Shown one piece after another: positions 36,351 to 45,124 of a DNA stretch of 64,000 nucleotides. The stretch's first letter is position 1, and the number at the start of each line of letters is the position of its first letter. The DNA is taken from contig NZ_CP017770.1 in the NCBI RefSeq assembly GCF_001857945.1, forward strand, positions 620,001 through 684,000, in the 5' to 3' direction. The notes under the pieces are model-generated. The model saw nothing but the letters and a program-made list of their open reading frames with translations, was not told the DNA's origin and did no database searches. This DNA is from Paenibacillus crassostreae (lineage in GTDB: Bacteria; Bacillota; Bacilli; Paenibacillales; Paenibacillaceae). Made by a program: the position numbers and the translations under genes.

Positions 36351-37208
36351 TTGAGCCAACAACACAGTTTATTTCAAAACAACATCGCCTTCTATGGAGC
36401 AGGATCAATGGCAGAGGCTATCGTTCGCGGTCTAATTGCGCGTTCAGTTGTTTCTCCATCTAATATCATGATGATGAATCGTAGTAATTCTACTCGGTTA
36501 GAAGAATTGAAGCAACGTTACAACGTTAAGACAAATAATGATGAATCTAACAAATCAGGAATCCTACGTAGCTCCTCTGTGATTGTGTTAGCAATGAAAC
36601 CTAAAGATGCGGCTGCCGCGCTCAAAGAATTGGGACCCATACTATCAGAAGGTCAACTAATCATTTCAGTCATTGCAGGATTGTCGATTTCCACCATACA
36701 ACAACTTTTAGGGCGTAAACAACCCGTAGCCCGTACGATGCCGAACACATCCAGTTCTATCGGTCTTGGTGCCACGGGTATTTCATACTCTGCGGAATTA
36801 ACCGAAGATCATCGCCGCATGGTCAACACTCTTTTTGAAGCTGTAGGTACGATCACAATCATCGATGAGAAGCACATGGACGTATTGACCGGGATTTCAG
36901 GTAGTGGTCCCGCCTATATTTACTATATGATGGAAGCGATGATCGCTGCCGGTATGCGGAGTGGACTCTCACAACAGCAATGTAAAGAGTTGACCGTTCA
37001 GACAGTACTTGGTGCTGCACGAATGGTGCAACAAACAGGGGAAGAACCTGGTGCTCTGCGAGCAAAAGTTACCTCTCCTAACGGATCTACACAAGCCGCG
37101 ATCCAAAAGCTCGATGAAGGTGATTTTTTCGAAGATGTTATTGCTGCTGTCAACCGCTGTGCAGAACGTTCGAAGGAAATGGGCGATGCACTAGTGAATG
37201 AACTATAA
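36351..37208 (+). CDS. proC: Pyrroline-5-carboxylate reductase
   Basis: This 285-residue enzyme does the last step of proline synthesis with NAD(P)H. The N-terminal Rossmann motif IAFYGAGSMAEAIVRGL, VVLAMKPKDA, VRAMPNTSS-type ARTMPNTSSSIGLG, and the C-terminal GISGSGPAYIYYMMEAM and VTSPNGSTQAAI are all present. It starts at TTG (36351) behind AAGGAGGG; no better start exists. It completes proBAC and is followed by a strong terminator. Confidence 0.94.
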   Translation: MSQQHSLFQNNIAFYGAGSMAEAIVRGLIARSVVSPSNIMMMNRSNSTRLEELKQRYNVKTNNDESNKSGILRSSSVIVLAMKPKDAAAALKELGPILSEGQLIISVIAGLSISTIQQLLGRKQPVARTMPNTSSSIGLGATGISYSAELTEDHRRMVNTLFEAVGTITIIDEKHMDVLTGISGSGPAYIYYMMEAMIAAGMRSGLSQQQCKELTVQTVLGAARMVQQTGEEPGALRAKVTSPNGSTQAAIQKLDEGDFFEDVIAAVNRCAERSKEMGDALVNEL

Positions 37209-37248
37209 TTAAGAAACACTCTTTAACTCAAAATATTCGGCAACAAAT

Positions 37249-37292
37249 AAAGACACCCCCATCCTTGTACTTCAGCGGATGGGGGTGTCTTT
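37249..37292. terminator. Strong terminator after proC
   Basis: AAAGACACCCCCATCC and GGATGGGGGTGTCTTT form a perfect 16-bp stem with a 12-base loop. The symmetric A and T ends let it serve both proBAC and the convergent epimerase gene. Confidence 0.95.
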
Positions 37293-37328
37293 AAAGATAT
37301 AAGCATTTATCAGATATCATCAGAGTTG

Positions 37329-38207
37329 TTAAACATCGCTATATAAATAACTGATTAAATCAGGGAACCAGGAATTTAATTGTGTGAAATCAAACCCTGC
37401 TCTAACTCCCTTAGAATTACTCATGTAGAATGATTGCCCTACGCCATAAGGAGACATATTTATATCGTCCGTATTGTGTTCAATTATAGCAGTCTTGCCT
37501 ACTCCCTGTTCCATTAAAGAGATAATCTCTGATAAGGATATTGATCCTGTGGAGCAGGCATTTAACGGTCCGGTAAGGGATTGATCCTTTAGCCAACACA
37601 GTAATGTTGCCGCTTCATCCGAAGAAATGAAATTAATCTTAGCATCCATTGAAGGAATTCCTATCGTAGTCCCTTGCCTCATCCGATCGATGTGAAATTC
37701 AAGCCGTCTAGTATAATCATCAGTTCCTACAACGAAGGAGAACCGTACACTACACACGGGGAATGTAGCCTTTTGGGCAAATACAGCTTCTGCTAATTTC
37801 TTTCCTGTACCATAGTCAAAATCAGCACGACCACCCATTCTTATTGGAACAGTCGCTGGATCAATTTCTAGCTCATGATGTTCATGCGGCGATAACTCAT
37901 AAACAGACATGCTTGAAGTATTGATATATCGCTTTACCTTACCCGCAAACACCTCACAAGCATGCCATGCATCTAGCGGTGAATAGCAGATATTATCATA
38001 AACAACATCCCATTCAGAATTAGCAACTGCTTGTAATAACGAGTCATAACTTTCACGATCTACGATAAGACGATTAACTCGATCACCGAAGGAATCCGAA
38101 GTTATCCCTCTTGTAGCAATCGTAACCTGTATTCCTTCCTCTAAGAGCAACTCTACTAATCTTTTACCGAAGAATCGTGTCCCACCTAATAATAAGGCTG
38201 TTTTCAT
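37329..38207 (-). CDS. NAD-dependent epimerase/dehydratase-family protein
   Basis: This 292-residue extended short-chain dehydrogenase/reductase has the NAD-binding loop LLLGGTRFFGKRLVELL, VVYDNICYSP, YINTSSMSVYE and the catalytic YGTGKK (Tyr-x3-Lys). The C-terminal half is that of sugar-nucleotide epimerases and isoflavone-reductase-like proteins. It stands alone between the proBAC terminator and the ECF operon, so the substrate is not indicated. Confidence 0.82.
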   Translation of the reverse strand: MKTALLLGGTRFFGKRLVELLLEEGIQVTIATRGITSDSFGDRVNRLIVDRESYDSLLQAVANSEWDVVYDNICYSPLDAWHACEVFAGKVKRYINTSSMSVYELSPHEHHELEIDPATVPIRMGGRADFDYGTGKKLAEAVFAQKATFPVCSVRFSFVVGTDDYTRRLEFHIDRMRQGTTIGIPSMDAKINFISSDEAATLLCWLKDQSLTGPLNACSTGSISLSEIISLMEQGVGKTAIIEHNTDDINMSPYGVGQSFYMSNSKGVRAGFDFTQLNSWFPDLISYLYSDV

Positions 38208-38232
38208 GAGCTTCCTCCTACACCAAAATAAA

Positions 38233-39369
38233 TTAGCGACGTATACGAGATTTTTCAGGATTCGGTTTGATTTTCTTATTCCCCATTGCCAACTTCAATC
38301 CTCCACCAATGAGCAAGAGCGATACAATGAAGGTCTGAATATACGTCCGGAACCTATAATCAATAAGGAATTCTGGGAAACGTGTATCCAATACAGGAAT
38401 AATAAATTGCGTTCCTAAATAATACAATCCAATCAGGAGCAAGGCAATCCCAACCAACCCACGATGATTTTCTATTCCCTCCACGATCGGACGATCAACA
38501 AGAGGTTCTTTACCATAGCGGGACGACTGCTGTAATCCGTCAAAGAAACTGTAGAACCAAATGACGGGAACTAGGAACATGAATAGAGATAATCTAAGAA
38601 TATCTAGGATATAGATAGAACCCAGAAACAGTACCATCAGTTGTAGCCCTCTCTTTTGCAAACCTAGATACATATGCCCCGCACCGGGGAAGGCAGACAA
38701 CAATGTCACTAAAATTTTACTACGTTTACCATCTTCTCGTGCAGCATCAAATTCCTCAAATAATGTGCGATCCACTAATAACTCACCTGCTTGTTTACGA
38801 TTGATTTGTTGAACAGCATCGAACATGCAATACACCCAAATAATTGGAAGAACCCCGAGAAATAATAGAAATACAGACTGATTGGTAACCCCTGTAACAA
38901 ACACCATAATGGTTGCTAAACCGAAGAAAGCGATTAGAAAAGACAACCCCCGTTGCATTAGCCCCAATTGTAGATGACCTAATCCTGGGATAAAGGATAA
39001 CAGAATCGTATAGAAACGTTCACTATGCTCACTTGGTGTTCTTGTCTCTGTCAACAGCTCGCCATGTTCATTAATCGGATGACCGAGTTCATTTAACCTC
39101 TGTGGTACGGAAGGAGCTCGAAGTAATGCAACGATTAAATCAAGCATACAAATACACCAGATAAATAACGCGATCCCGATTCCAGAAAGAGCAAAGAATT
39201 CATCACCATTCGTGGCGGAATATAGCAATACACCTACTCCAATACTCCCAAAGAACATGAAGGGATATAAAATCCCTCTTATTTTTCTCCCTAAGTAATA
39301 ATGTCCTAATCCGGGGAACGTATTTAATACAAACGCCAAAAATCCATTTCGGTCATGTTGCACATTCAT
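38233..39369 (-). CDS. Membrane protein with three TM2-like repeats
   Basis: This 378-residue integral membrane protein has three internal repeats around a PGxGHxYLG motif: FPGLGHYYLGRKIRGI near residue 14, IPGLGHLQLGLMQRGL near 123 and FPGAGHMYLGLQKRGL near 231. Each is followed by a pair of TM helices, as in TM2-domain proteins. Two further TM helices and a basic tail (KKIKPNPEKSRIRR) end it. It follows the anti-sigma gene by 17 bases and is probably the third gene of the ECF operon. Function is unknown; a role in sensing envelope stress is an inference from the operon. Confidence 0.75.
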   Translation of the reverse strand: MNVQHDRNGFLAFVLNTFPGLGHYYLGRKIRGILYPFMFFGSIGVGVLLYSATNGDEFFALSGIGIALFIWCICMLDLIVALLRAPSVPQRLNELGHPINEHGELLTETRTPSEHSERFYTILLSFIPGLGHLQLGLMQRGLSFLIAFFGLATIMVFVTGVTNQSVFLLFLGVLPIIWVYCMFDAVQQINRKQAGELLVDRTLFEEFDAAREDGKRSKILVTLLSAFPGAGHMYLGLQKRGLQLMVLFLGSIYILDILRLSLFMFLVPVIWFYSFFDGLQQSSRYGKEPLVDRPIVEGIENHRGLVGIALLLIGLYYLGTQFIIPVLDTRFPEFLIDYRFRTYIQTFIVSLLLIGGGLKLAMGNKKIKPNPEKSRIRR

Positions 39370-39386
39370 CCATCCTTTCTATTCTT

Positions 39387-39836
39387 TTATCTCTTCAATT
39401 GGTCAAGCCAAGTTATTGTCATATCCATCATTTGATCACTAACAGGTTGAGACTGTCTTTGCTCGATGACATCCAATTTACCTGGAATTAACATATCGAA
39501 CATCCCTGTAGTCATGAACAGTATAGTTATACAAGCAGCGACCGTATAATGGAAAATAGGGAGTTCGTACCAACGCCTCTTATGCTCAAATGAATTCATA
39601 TCTGACTCATAGAGTTGAGTAGGTAATTTACTCATAACATCATTAGTGAATTGAACCGAATCCGTTAGTATTGGCATCCGTAGTTCCATGGAGGATAGGA
39701 GTTGGATATGTAGATCTATCGCTTCAGAATCATCAATCAAGAAAGCTTCCCAAGTTCTCTCTTGCTCCTTCGTACAAGTTCCATCTATATAGCTCTGTGC
39801 GAGTCTTTTCTTATCGTCTATACTCAAATGATTCAT
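39387..39836 (-). CDS. Anti-sigma factor for the adjacent ECF sigma factor
   Basis: This 149-residue membrane protein has a cytoplasmic N-terminal region of about 95 residues (DDKKRLAQSYIDGTCTKEQERTW, an anti-sigma-like helical start), one TM helix at about 100-120 (YTVAACITILFMTTGMF) and a short external tail. The ATG at 39836 overlaps the sigma stop codon (ATGA) and has GGAGG upstream; the longer frame from 39857 is not needed. One-TM topology, size and coupling fit an anti-sigma factor. No zinc motif (HxxxCxxC) is visible, so it is not a ZAS-type protein. Confidence 0.75.
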   Translation of the reverse strand: MNHLSIDDKKRLAQSYIDGTCTKEQERTWEAFLIDDSEAIDLHIQLLSSMELRMPILTDSVQFTNDVMSKLPTQLYESDMNSFEHKRRWYELPIFHYTVAACITILFMTTGMFDMLIPGKLDVIEQRQSQPVSDQMMDMTITWLDQLKR

Positions 39837-40381
39837 TTCCAATCTTCCTCCTTCCATTTATTCCGAATCCATTCTCTTGCCCGATATAATTTAGATTCCA
39901 CCGTCTTCGGCTTCACCTGGAGCTCTTGACCGATTTGTTCATAGTTTTTCTCTTCTAAATAAAATGCTGTAAGCACGACCCTATGATTATCCGGTACGGT
40001 TTGTAACTTCTGCTTGAATAATTCCTTCTTTTCTTTACGAATCGTTCGAGATAACGGATCTTCTTCTCCATCTGGGAGCAGCTCCATATCCACTACTGGA
40101 TATAGATTATCCTCTCCACGGCGCGTTTTCTTACGTTTCAGATCAATCGCTTTATTCGTCGCAATTCGAGTAATCCATGATTTGAATCCTTGGGATCGAT
40201 ACTGAGAAAGAGACTTATAGATCTGGATAAAGGTCTCTTGGGCAACATCTTCCGCATCCTTCACATCACGCAATACCGAATATGTTGTATGGAATATATG
40301 CTTACTGTATTGATCTACAATGTATCGAAAAGCATCCGAATCGCCTCGAAGAACATCTGCTATAATTTTGTCCTCGTCAAT
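39833..40381 (-). CDS. ECF RNA polymerase sigma factor, apparent ATT start
   Basis: Region 2 is visible as AFRYIVDQYSKHIFHTTYSV followed by DAEDVAQETFIQIYKSL, SWITRIATNKAIDLKRK, and region 4 as VLTAFYLEEKNYEQIGQELQ and VESKLYRAREWIRNKW. Frames beginning with ATG, GTG or TTG start only at 40273, which would cut off most of region 2. The same frame continues upstream with perfect ECF sequence (IDEDKIIADVLRGDSDAF) to an ATT at 40381. That ATT is preceded by AAGGAG at 9-base spacing and, further up, by an in-frame stop. An ATT start (182 residues) is therefore proposed. It couples to the anti-sigma gene by ATGA. Confidence 0.75.
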   Translation of the reverse strand: MDEDKIIADVLRGDSDAFRYIVDQYSKHIFHTTYSVLRDVKDAEDVAQETFIQIYKSLSQYRSQGFKSWITRIATNKAIDLKRKKTRRGEDNLYPVVDMELLPDGEEDPLSRTIRKEKKELFKQKLQTVPDNHRVVLTAFYLEEKNYEQIGQELQVKPKTVESKLYRAREWIRNKWKEEDWK

Positions 40382-40462
40382 AGTTCTCCTCTCCTTCCCC
40401 TAATCTTAGACGCTCACTTTTTCATTGCCCCTGCACTTCTTAGAAAATAATATTATAGCATT

Positions 40463-40585
40463 AATGAATCAATTTCATAATCGCTTATGCAGCTTAAATA
40501 AGGACTATAGATTGATCAGAACGACTCACTCTGTCAATATATAATTACATCTAAATAGGTTTGCGTAATTATGAAATTGATTCAT
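40463..40585 (+). repeat. MITE-like element, copy B (best preserved)
   Basis: This 123-bp element has perfect 18-bp terminal inverted repeats: ATGAATCAATTTCATAAT at the left and ATTATGAAATTGATTCAT at the right. It lies in the gap between the ECF sigma gene and deoD. The interior aligns with copy A (22501-22620) in reverse orientation. It contains no coding frame. A clear target-site duplication was not recognised. Confidence 0.88.
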
Positions 40586-40592
40586 ATAAAAC

Positions 40593-40626
40593 AAAAAAGA
40601 CTGAACAAGGATATCCTCATTCAGCC
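40593..40626 (-). terminator. Terminator of deoD
   Basis: The hairpin is built on TGAACAAGGATATCCTCATTCA with G-U pairs, followed on the minus strand by TTTTTT (40593-40598). It lies 18 bases after the deoD stop. Confidence 0.85.
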
Positions 40627-40643
40627 AATTTCTTTAATATATA

Positions 40644-41351
40644 TTACAGCGTAATCGCTGTATCTAAAGCCACTTCCATCATTTCATTGAATGTCGTCTG
40701 ACGCTCTTCAGAGCTTGTCTCTTCCCCGGTCAACAAATGATCACTTACTGTTAAAATAGTCAAGGCATTCACTCCGTACTTCGCTGCAAGTGTATATAGA
40801 GCCGTAGTTTCCATCTCCACACCTAGAACGCCGTATTTCATGAATTTCTGTACAACTGAAGTATCATCACGATAGAAAATGTCTGAACTAAATACATTAC
40901 CAACATGTAGCTTAAGTCCTTTGGCAACCCCTAGATCATAAGCAGTTTTCAGAAGATTAAAGTTTGCAATTGGAGAGAAGTCATATCCTCCGAAATTGTG
41001 ATGATTAACACTTGAATCCGTACAAGATGCTTGTGCAAGAATAACATCACGCACGTGAACATGCTCTTGCATACTTCCACATGTACCTACGCGCATCAGG
41101 TTTTTGACACCAAATTCACTAATTAATTCATTCACATAGATACTCGTAGAAGGAATTCCCATCCCCGTTCCTTGAACGGAAATTCGTTGTCCTTTATATG
41201 TACCTGTGAATCCAAGCATCCCTCTAACTTCGTTATAACAAGACACATCCTCCAAATAATTCTCGGCGATAAACATCGCGCGTAGTGGATCTCCTGGTAA
41301 TAGAATCGTTTCGGCAATTTCGCCCGGTTGTGCTCCAATATGTGTGCTCAT
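40644..41351 (-). CDS. deoD: Purine nucleoside phosphorylase, DeoD type
   Basis: This 235-residue enzyme phosphorolyses purine (deoxy)nucleosides for salvage. Typical DeoD motifs are [45 protein letters not shown] (phosphate site), and [19 protein letters not shown] with the purine-site Met-Glu. The length equals the usual 233-239. It is monocistronic with its own terminator. Confidence 0.95.
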   Translation of the reverse strand: MSTHIGAQPGEIAETILLPGDPLRAMFIAENYLEDVSCYNEVRGMLGFTGTYKGQRISVQGTGMGIPSTSIYVNELISEFGVKNLMRVGTCGSMQEHVHVRDVILAQASCTDSSVNHHNFGGYDFSPIANFNLLKTAYDLGVAKGLKLHVGNVFSSDIFYRDDTSVVQKFMKYGVLGVEMETTALYTLAAKYGVNALTILTVSDHLLTGEETSSEERQTTFNEMMEVALDTAITL

Positions 41352-41410
41352 TCGTGGTCCCCCTGAAGGTAATAGATTATTTTAGAACCATCATATCATA
41401 ATTCGCATAA

Positions 41411-42331
41411 TTAACCATGTCTATTGTGAGACATCCACCTTTTCATTGGATAGTAATCAAGTGTGAATCTGTTGAGTAACTCCGGCGCAATAATTCCTAT
41501 GACAATCAAGATCATTCCAATCCATTGAAGCGGTGTAACACCTTCATTTAACAACCAGACCGACATGATCATGGCTGAAGGTAGTTCAGCGGCACATAGG
41601 ATCGTTCCTAATCCAGCCCCAATTTTGGGCATACCGATAGCAAATAATAAGAACGGAATGACTACACCAAACAAACCTAGAAATAATCCATACTTCCATA
41701 GATTCGTTTCGACAAGTTGAGTAACCATGCCTGTTGTCGGTGTTGTAAGTAATACCGTTAGAAACGCCCCCGTACCAATAAAGAAGAGTCTCTTTGGAGC
41801 CTTTTCTTGTGTGGCAACTTTAGAAGTAAGCACCATGTTAATCGCATTAAGTAAAGCTGCAAGCAGACCAAAAACAACTCCCTTGATACTTAATGCAGAT
41901 AATGATTCTTCGAAGATAGCTCCCGCCAACAAAGTTCCCATAAGTAACAATATAATAGCCACTACTTTATTTCTACTCGGTTTTGTTCTGGTCAGAACAC
42001 TTTCGATCAGAACACCCATCCATGTGAATTGGAAAAAGAAAACAACTGCGATCGATGCCGGTAATTCAGATACAGAAACTGCGTAGGTAATCCCCACTGA
42101 TGCTGTAATGACCCCTGTAAACAATAATTTACCTACATTTTTCAATGATATCCTATAATTAAAGGTGAAGAGAAAAATTGCAGCAATAACAATCCAACCA
42201 ATCATATATTGGCTACCCACTAATTCTCCTGAAGTGAAACCATCGACCATGCCGAGCTTAATCATCGTTGATAATGTTCCATACGATAATGCTCCCATTA
42301 TAACAAAAATAGAATATTTCAATACGTTCAA
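41411..42331 (-). CDS. EamA/DMT-family membrane transporter
   Basis: This protein of about 306 residues has ten hydrophobic segments arranged as two EamA repeats (first half ending near AGAIFEE, second starting LSIKGVVFGLLAALLNAIN). The frame opens at a GTG at 42340. The TTG at 42331, with AAGGGAG eight bases upstream, is a better start. Family members export amino acids, purines or other metabolites. The gene is preceded by a consensus sigma-A promoter and a ~120-base leader ending in a terminator hairpin, so it is probably controlled by attenuation. Confidence 0.82.
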   Translation of the reverse strand: MNVLKYSIFVIMGALSYGTLSTMIKLGMVDGFTSGELVGSQYMIGWIVIAAIFLFTFNYRISLKNVGKLLFTGVITASVGITYAVSVSELPASIAVVFFFQFTWMGVLIESVLTRTKPSRNKVVAIILLLMGTLLAGAIFEESLSALSIKGVVFGLLAALLNAINMVLTSKVATQEKAPKRLFFIGTGAFLTVLLTTPTTGMVTQLVETNLWKYGLFLGLFGVVIPFLLFAIGMPKIGAGLGTILCAAELPSAMIMSVWLLNEGVTPLQWIGMILIVIGIIAPELLNRFTLDYYPMKRWMSHNRHG

Positions 42332-42348
42332 CCTAAACACTCCCTTAT

Positions 42349-42462
42349 AAAAAATAAAATCGCCACCTGTCCTAAGGACAAGTGACGACTGAAAAAAAAG
42401 GTTTCCCTTTTAAAAATTTCGTCTCTCAGATCTGACTGAGTTTGTGATCGATCTAAATAACC
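42349..42462 (-). promoter_or_regulatory. Structured leader with terminator upstream of the EamA gene
   Basis: The leader runs from about 42462 to the start codon region. Its last part is a perfect-looking terminator: arms 42361-42372 and 42376-42387 (one mismatch, one G-U), then a T-rich run at 42349-42360. Upstream, AGGTT can pair with AACCT, AGATC with GATCT, and CTCAG with CTGAG, partly as alternatives. The layout is that of a transcription-attenuating riboswitch. It does not match any class I can name. Confidence 0.55.
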
Positions 42463-42468
42463 TATGTT

Positions 42469-42497
42469 ATTATAGGTCAAGTAGAAGGTGCTGTCAA
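42469..42497 (-). promoter_or_regulatory. Consensus sigma-A promoter for the EamA gene
   Basis: TTGACA (42497-42492) and TATAAT (42474-42469) are separated by exactly 17 bases, a full consensus match. It also lies within 20-30 bases of the end of the DUF4179 remnant. Confidence 0.88.
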
Positions 42498-42515
42498 TAA
42501 GTAAAATAGGAATAA

Positions 42516-43471
42516 TTATTTTATGCGAACCGTGTAGTCCTGATGGATATATGTTGGATAGTCATAAATGGTAAGTGTTAGTGGCTGTTTATAGGCAAGT
42601 TTATCTACATAAAATAGTGAATGTTGCGACTTTGGTTCTGAGCCATCCATATAACCACCGACAATATTATGAAGATCTGCTGTCTTGTAGTGATTGCCAT
42701 CTCCATCTGTAAACTCACCTTCAAATAAGAAATACATCATATTGTCTTTAGCGTCAAGACCACTAAGGGCAAAATCCAGTTTCATATATTTATCGAAGTT
42801 CGAGATCTTACTCAGATTAAGTTTCACATCTGGTGATTTTAGTAATTGTCCCTTTTCAGTGTCAATCATGACGGATAATTGATTTTTATCGAGTGCTCGG
42901 AACCAGCTTCCCTCAATCATCAATGATTTGGGCTTTTCAAAATACGGACTCTCAAAATGATAAACTTGATGATCCCTTCCCGGGCCCAAACTACCCGATA
43001 TATTTCTCCAGACAGTGCCTTTATCATCAACTAAATGAATATCACCAGGTCCAAAAATCTGTTTGGAATTATCTTCATCGTAATCCACGTACAAGGAAAT
43101 ACGTAAAGGAGAGACAATTGCTTTGGTAAAGCTGATACTCTGACCTTCAACTTGGATGGTCTCTCCAATGATATACTCACTCTGAAGTTCAGCGAACCTC
43201 TCGTGATCAACAGGTATTGTCAGATTAAATTCTGAATTCTTAAGCAGCACATTAAGAACAACTTCATTCGGCAGTGATGTACCTTCGGGTAGTTGAATAT
43301 CTATTGTTCCGTATGAATACCCGCTTCTTCCTTATTCTCATTCACATCATCCTGATTATTATAACTATAGGATGCCAGTAAAGCTTCACCAGAGATATAT
43401 GACATAGAGAGGTGGTCAAGTTGAATAACCATATCTTTATCTGATGATTGAATATCGTAGAACACGAGCAT
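42516..43471 (-). pseudogene. Remnant of a DUF4179/DUF5643-type sigma-factor-partner protein
   Basis: A 244-residue open frame (stop at 42516) continues upstream in sequence but not in frame. From 43471 to 43301 another frame reads MLVFYDIQSSDKDMVIQLDH and stops at 43301. The continuation GTIDIQLPEGTSLPNE is in the frame of the longer part, so a frameshift lies near 43310-43330. The N-terminal cytoplasmic and TM parts normal for these membrane-bound proteins are absent. The C-terminal part (FESPYFEKPKSLMIEGSW, LHNIVGGYMDG) looks like the extracellular domain. Its neighbour is a sigma-factor tail, matching the usual sigma/DUF4179 pairing. The family call is moderately sure. Confidence 0.65.
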
Positions 43472-43577
43472 CCTCCTTCCGAAATCCGATTCGGAGTTCC
43501 TTTAATGCTTTATTCAACCATGTTTTCACTGTACCTTCCGGTCTCTCCAGCAGGTTGGCGATCTCACTTAAGGTCAT
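43437..43577 (-). pseudogene. C-terminal fragment of an ECF sigma factor
   Basis: A 46-residue frame reads MTLSEIANLLERPEGTVKTW, then LNKALKELRIGFRKED, which is sigma region 4 (helix-turn-helix with EGTVKTWL). Everything N-terminal (regions 2 and most of 4) is missing: the preceding sequence is the stop of the phosphotransferase gene. It overlaps the start of the DUF4179 remnant in another frame, as sigma and partner genes usually overlap. Confidence 0.75.
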
Positions 43578-43583
43578 TTGAAA

Positions 43584-44717
43584 TTAATTATTTAACTGAT
43601 CGGCCTCTAACGCCATTTTCATGTGAATATTGATAATTCCCTCAAGTTGAGCAACTCGATCTTGAATCTTTGAGTTACAAGGATCCACTTCTAACTGAGA
43701 CACTAATGATATGAACTGAGGAACCTCCCAGACGCTTCGTAAAGCAGTACTTAAACAGTAACCATATCTAGCTAGTCCCTCGTCCCCCTGCCAACCCATA
43801 TCTCTCAATCCTTTAATGTATGCTTTGAATAAAGAATTTTGAAAAACTTCGTATTCATGAATGGGTATGATGCCCAAGCTCATATTTACACCAAACATCT
43901 TACCAAGGTCTTCACCAATACCTGATATACTCATGAATTGCCAGTCTATTAACACTAATCGACCGCTCTCTGAATGATCCTTGTTTAATAGCATATTCAT
44001 TTGGCTCAAGTCTTGATGTGCTAACACACGCGGCAAGTTTTCTAATGAAGCTAGCTTATGTTCTATATCTTTAGTAAAACCTTGAAACCATTCCCAAATG
44101 CTCAGCACTTTTTCTCTATGTAGTATATTTAAATAAGGTTCTAGAATAGGAGCGTACATTCGACTTGATGTTGTCCATGACTTAAGCCAACCTCTACATA
44201 TCCATTCCTCATCAGGTATTCCTGTTCCTGTAAGATAACTCCCATTAAACCTTCCTAGCTGACGAGCTATAAAGTTAAATTGTTCTTGAGAGTGGGCATG
44301 AATCCCTTCAACATATTCCATCCATAACCAAATCGTACCATCCTGCTGTTCTTCAACAAGATAACTCTTGGCTACTTCAATTGATTCAGGCAGATTATCT
44401 AATACCTTTGATTCAAATATAAGTGCTTCCCGACGCCAGTAATTGTGATGTTGAGGTTCTTCTTTCTCTGCACTATCTGGTTTGATCACTTTTAATATAA
44501 TGGACCACGGTAGCTGCTCATTATTAGTTCTTACGAGGCCATGTAGGTGATAGATACCCGCCGTTGTAAAATTTGGTGTATTATAACCTAAATCATCACA
44601 AATGATCGTTAAAGGTTTAAATGCAACTTCCCCAAATATTATTTGCATACAAACATAGATTTGATCCATCTTATTGCGTATAGGTAACCTTGTATTGTTA
44701 TTTATCAACAGATCCAA
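43584..44717 (-). CDS. APH/choline-kinase-like phosphotransferase
   Basis: This 377-residue protein of the aminoglycoside phosphotransferase fold has the catalytic loop VLAHQDLSQMNMLL (H-x-D-x4-N) and the metal-binding segment LIDWQFMSISGIGEDLGKMF (DWQ in place of DFG). WLWMEYVEGIHAH is the hinge region. It starts with TTG at 44717; the ribosome site is G-rich but not well spaced. Related proteins in Bacillota include drug kinases and spore-coat kinases, and the substrate is unknown. It ends against the sigma-factor fragment, suggesting that a deletion joined them. Confidence 0.75.
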   Translation of the reverse strand: MDLLINNNTRLPIRNKMDQIYVCMQIIFGEVAFKPLTIICDDLGYNTPNFTTAGIYHLHGLVRTNNEQLPWSIILKVIKPDSAEKEEPQHHNYWRREALIFESKVLDNLPESIEVAKSYLVEEQQDGTIWLWMEYVEGIHAHSQEQFNFIARQLGRFNGSYLTGTGIPDEEWICRGWLKSWTTSSRMYAPILEPYLNILHREKVLSIWEWFQGFTKDIEHKLASLENLPRVLAHQDLSQMNMLLNKDHSESGRLVLIDWQFMSISGIGEDLGKMFGVNMSLGIIPIHEYEVFQNSLFKAYIKGLRDMGWQGDEGLARYGYCLSTALRSVWEVPQFISLVSQLEVDPCNSKIQDRVAQLEGIINIHMKMALEADQLNN

Positions 44718-44778
44718 ACCCCAGGATCCCCCTCACAAAAACTCATATAGTCCCGCATTAAAATATTGAAATACTTCC

Positions 44779-45105
44779 TTATGATATTTTATACCGATGA
44801 TATCCATCATAAAATGCTCGTATGTATATAGGATTATCTTCACAACTTTCGATCGCTAAGAATTCATCATAACGTGGGTCTCCCACCGTCATAACTGCTA
44901 CATCTATGAATGTCTGCACTTCTCCATTAATCACAAGTACATTGTCGGTTGTGCAATCTCCGTGAATCATCGTTTGCTGTACCGACAACGGCTTGTTCAA
45001 TATTAATTGCTCTAACAATTCTAAGCTACCTTCTGTTTGTCCATGATCAACATAACTTTTCGCCTTAACCAGTTGTCCTTCTAGCCATTCACCTTCATGT
45101 TTCAT
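44779..45105 (-). pseudogene. C-terminal remnant of an APH-family phosphotransferase
   Basis: A 108-residue frame holds only the C-terminal half of the fold: MIHGDCTTDNVLV (catalytic loop), FIDVAVMTVGDPRYDEFLAI (metal site) and a short tail. The N-terminal ATP-binding lobe of about 120-150 residues is absent; the preceding bases belong to another gene. The Asp and Asn of the loop remain, but the protein cannot bind ATP normally. Confidence 0.75.
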
Positions 45106-45124
45106 TCATTTCATACACCTCAAT

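Noticed and set aside
42165..42350. Short forward frames over the EamA, deoD, asnS and other genes
   Set aside because: They lack ribosome sites and recognisable domains and lie entirely antisense to well-supported genes.
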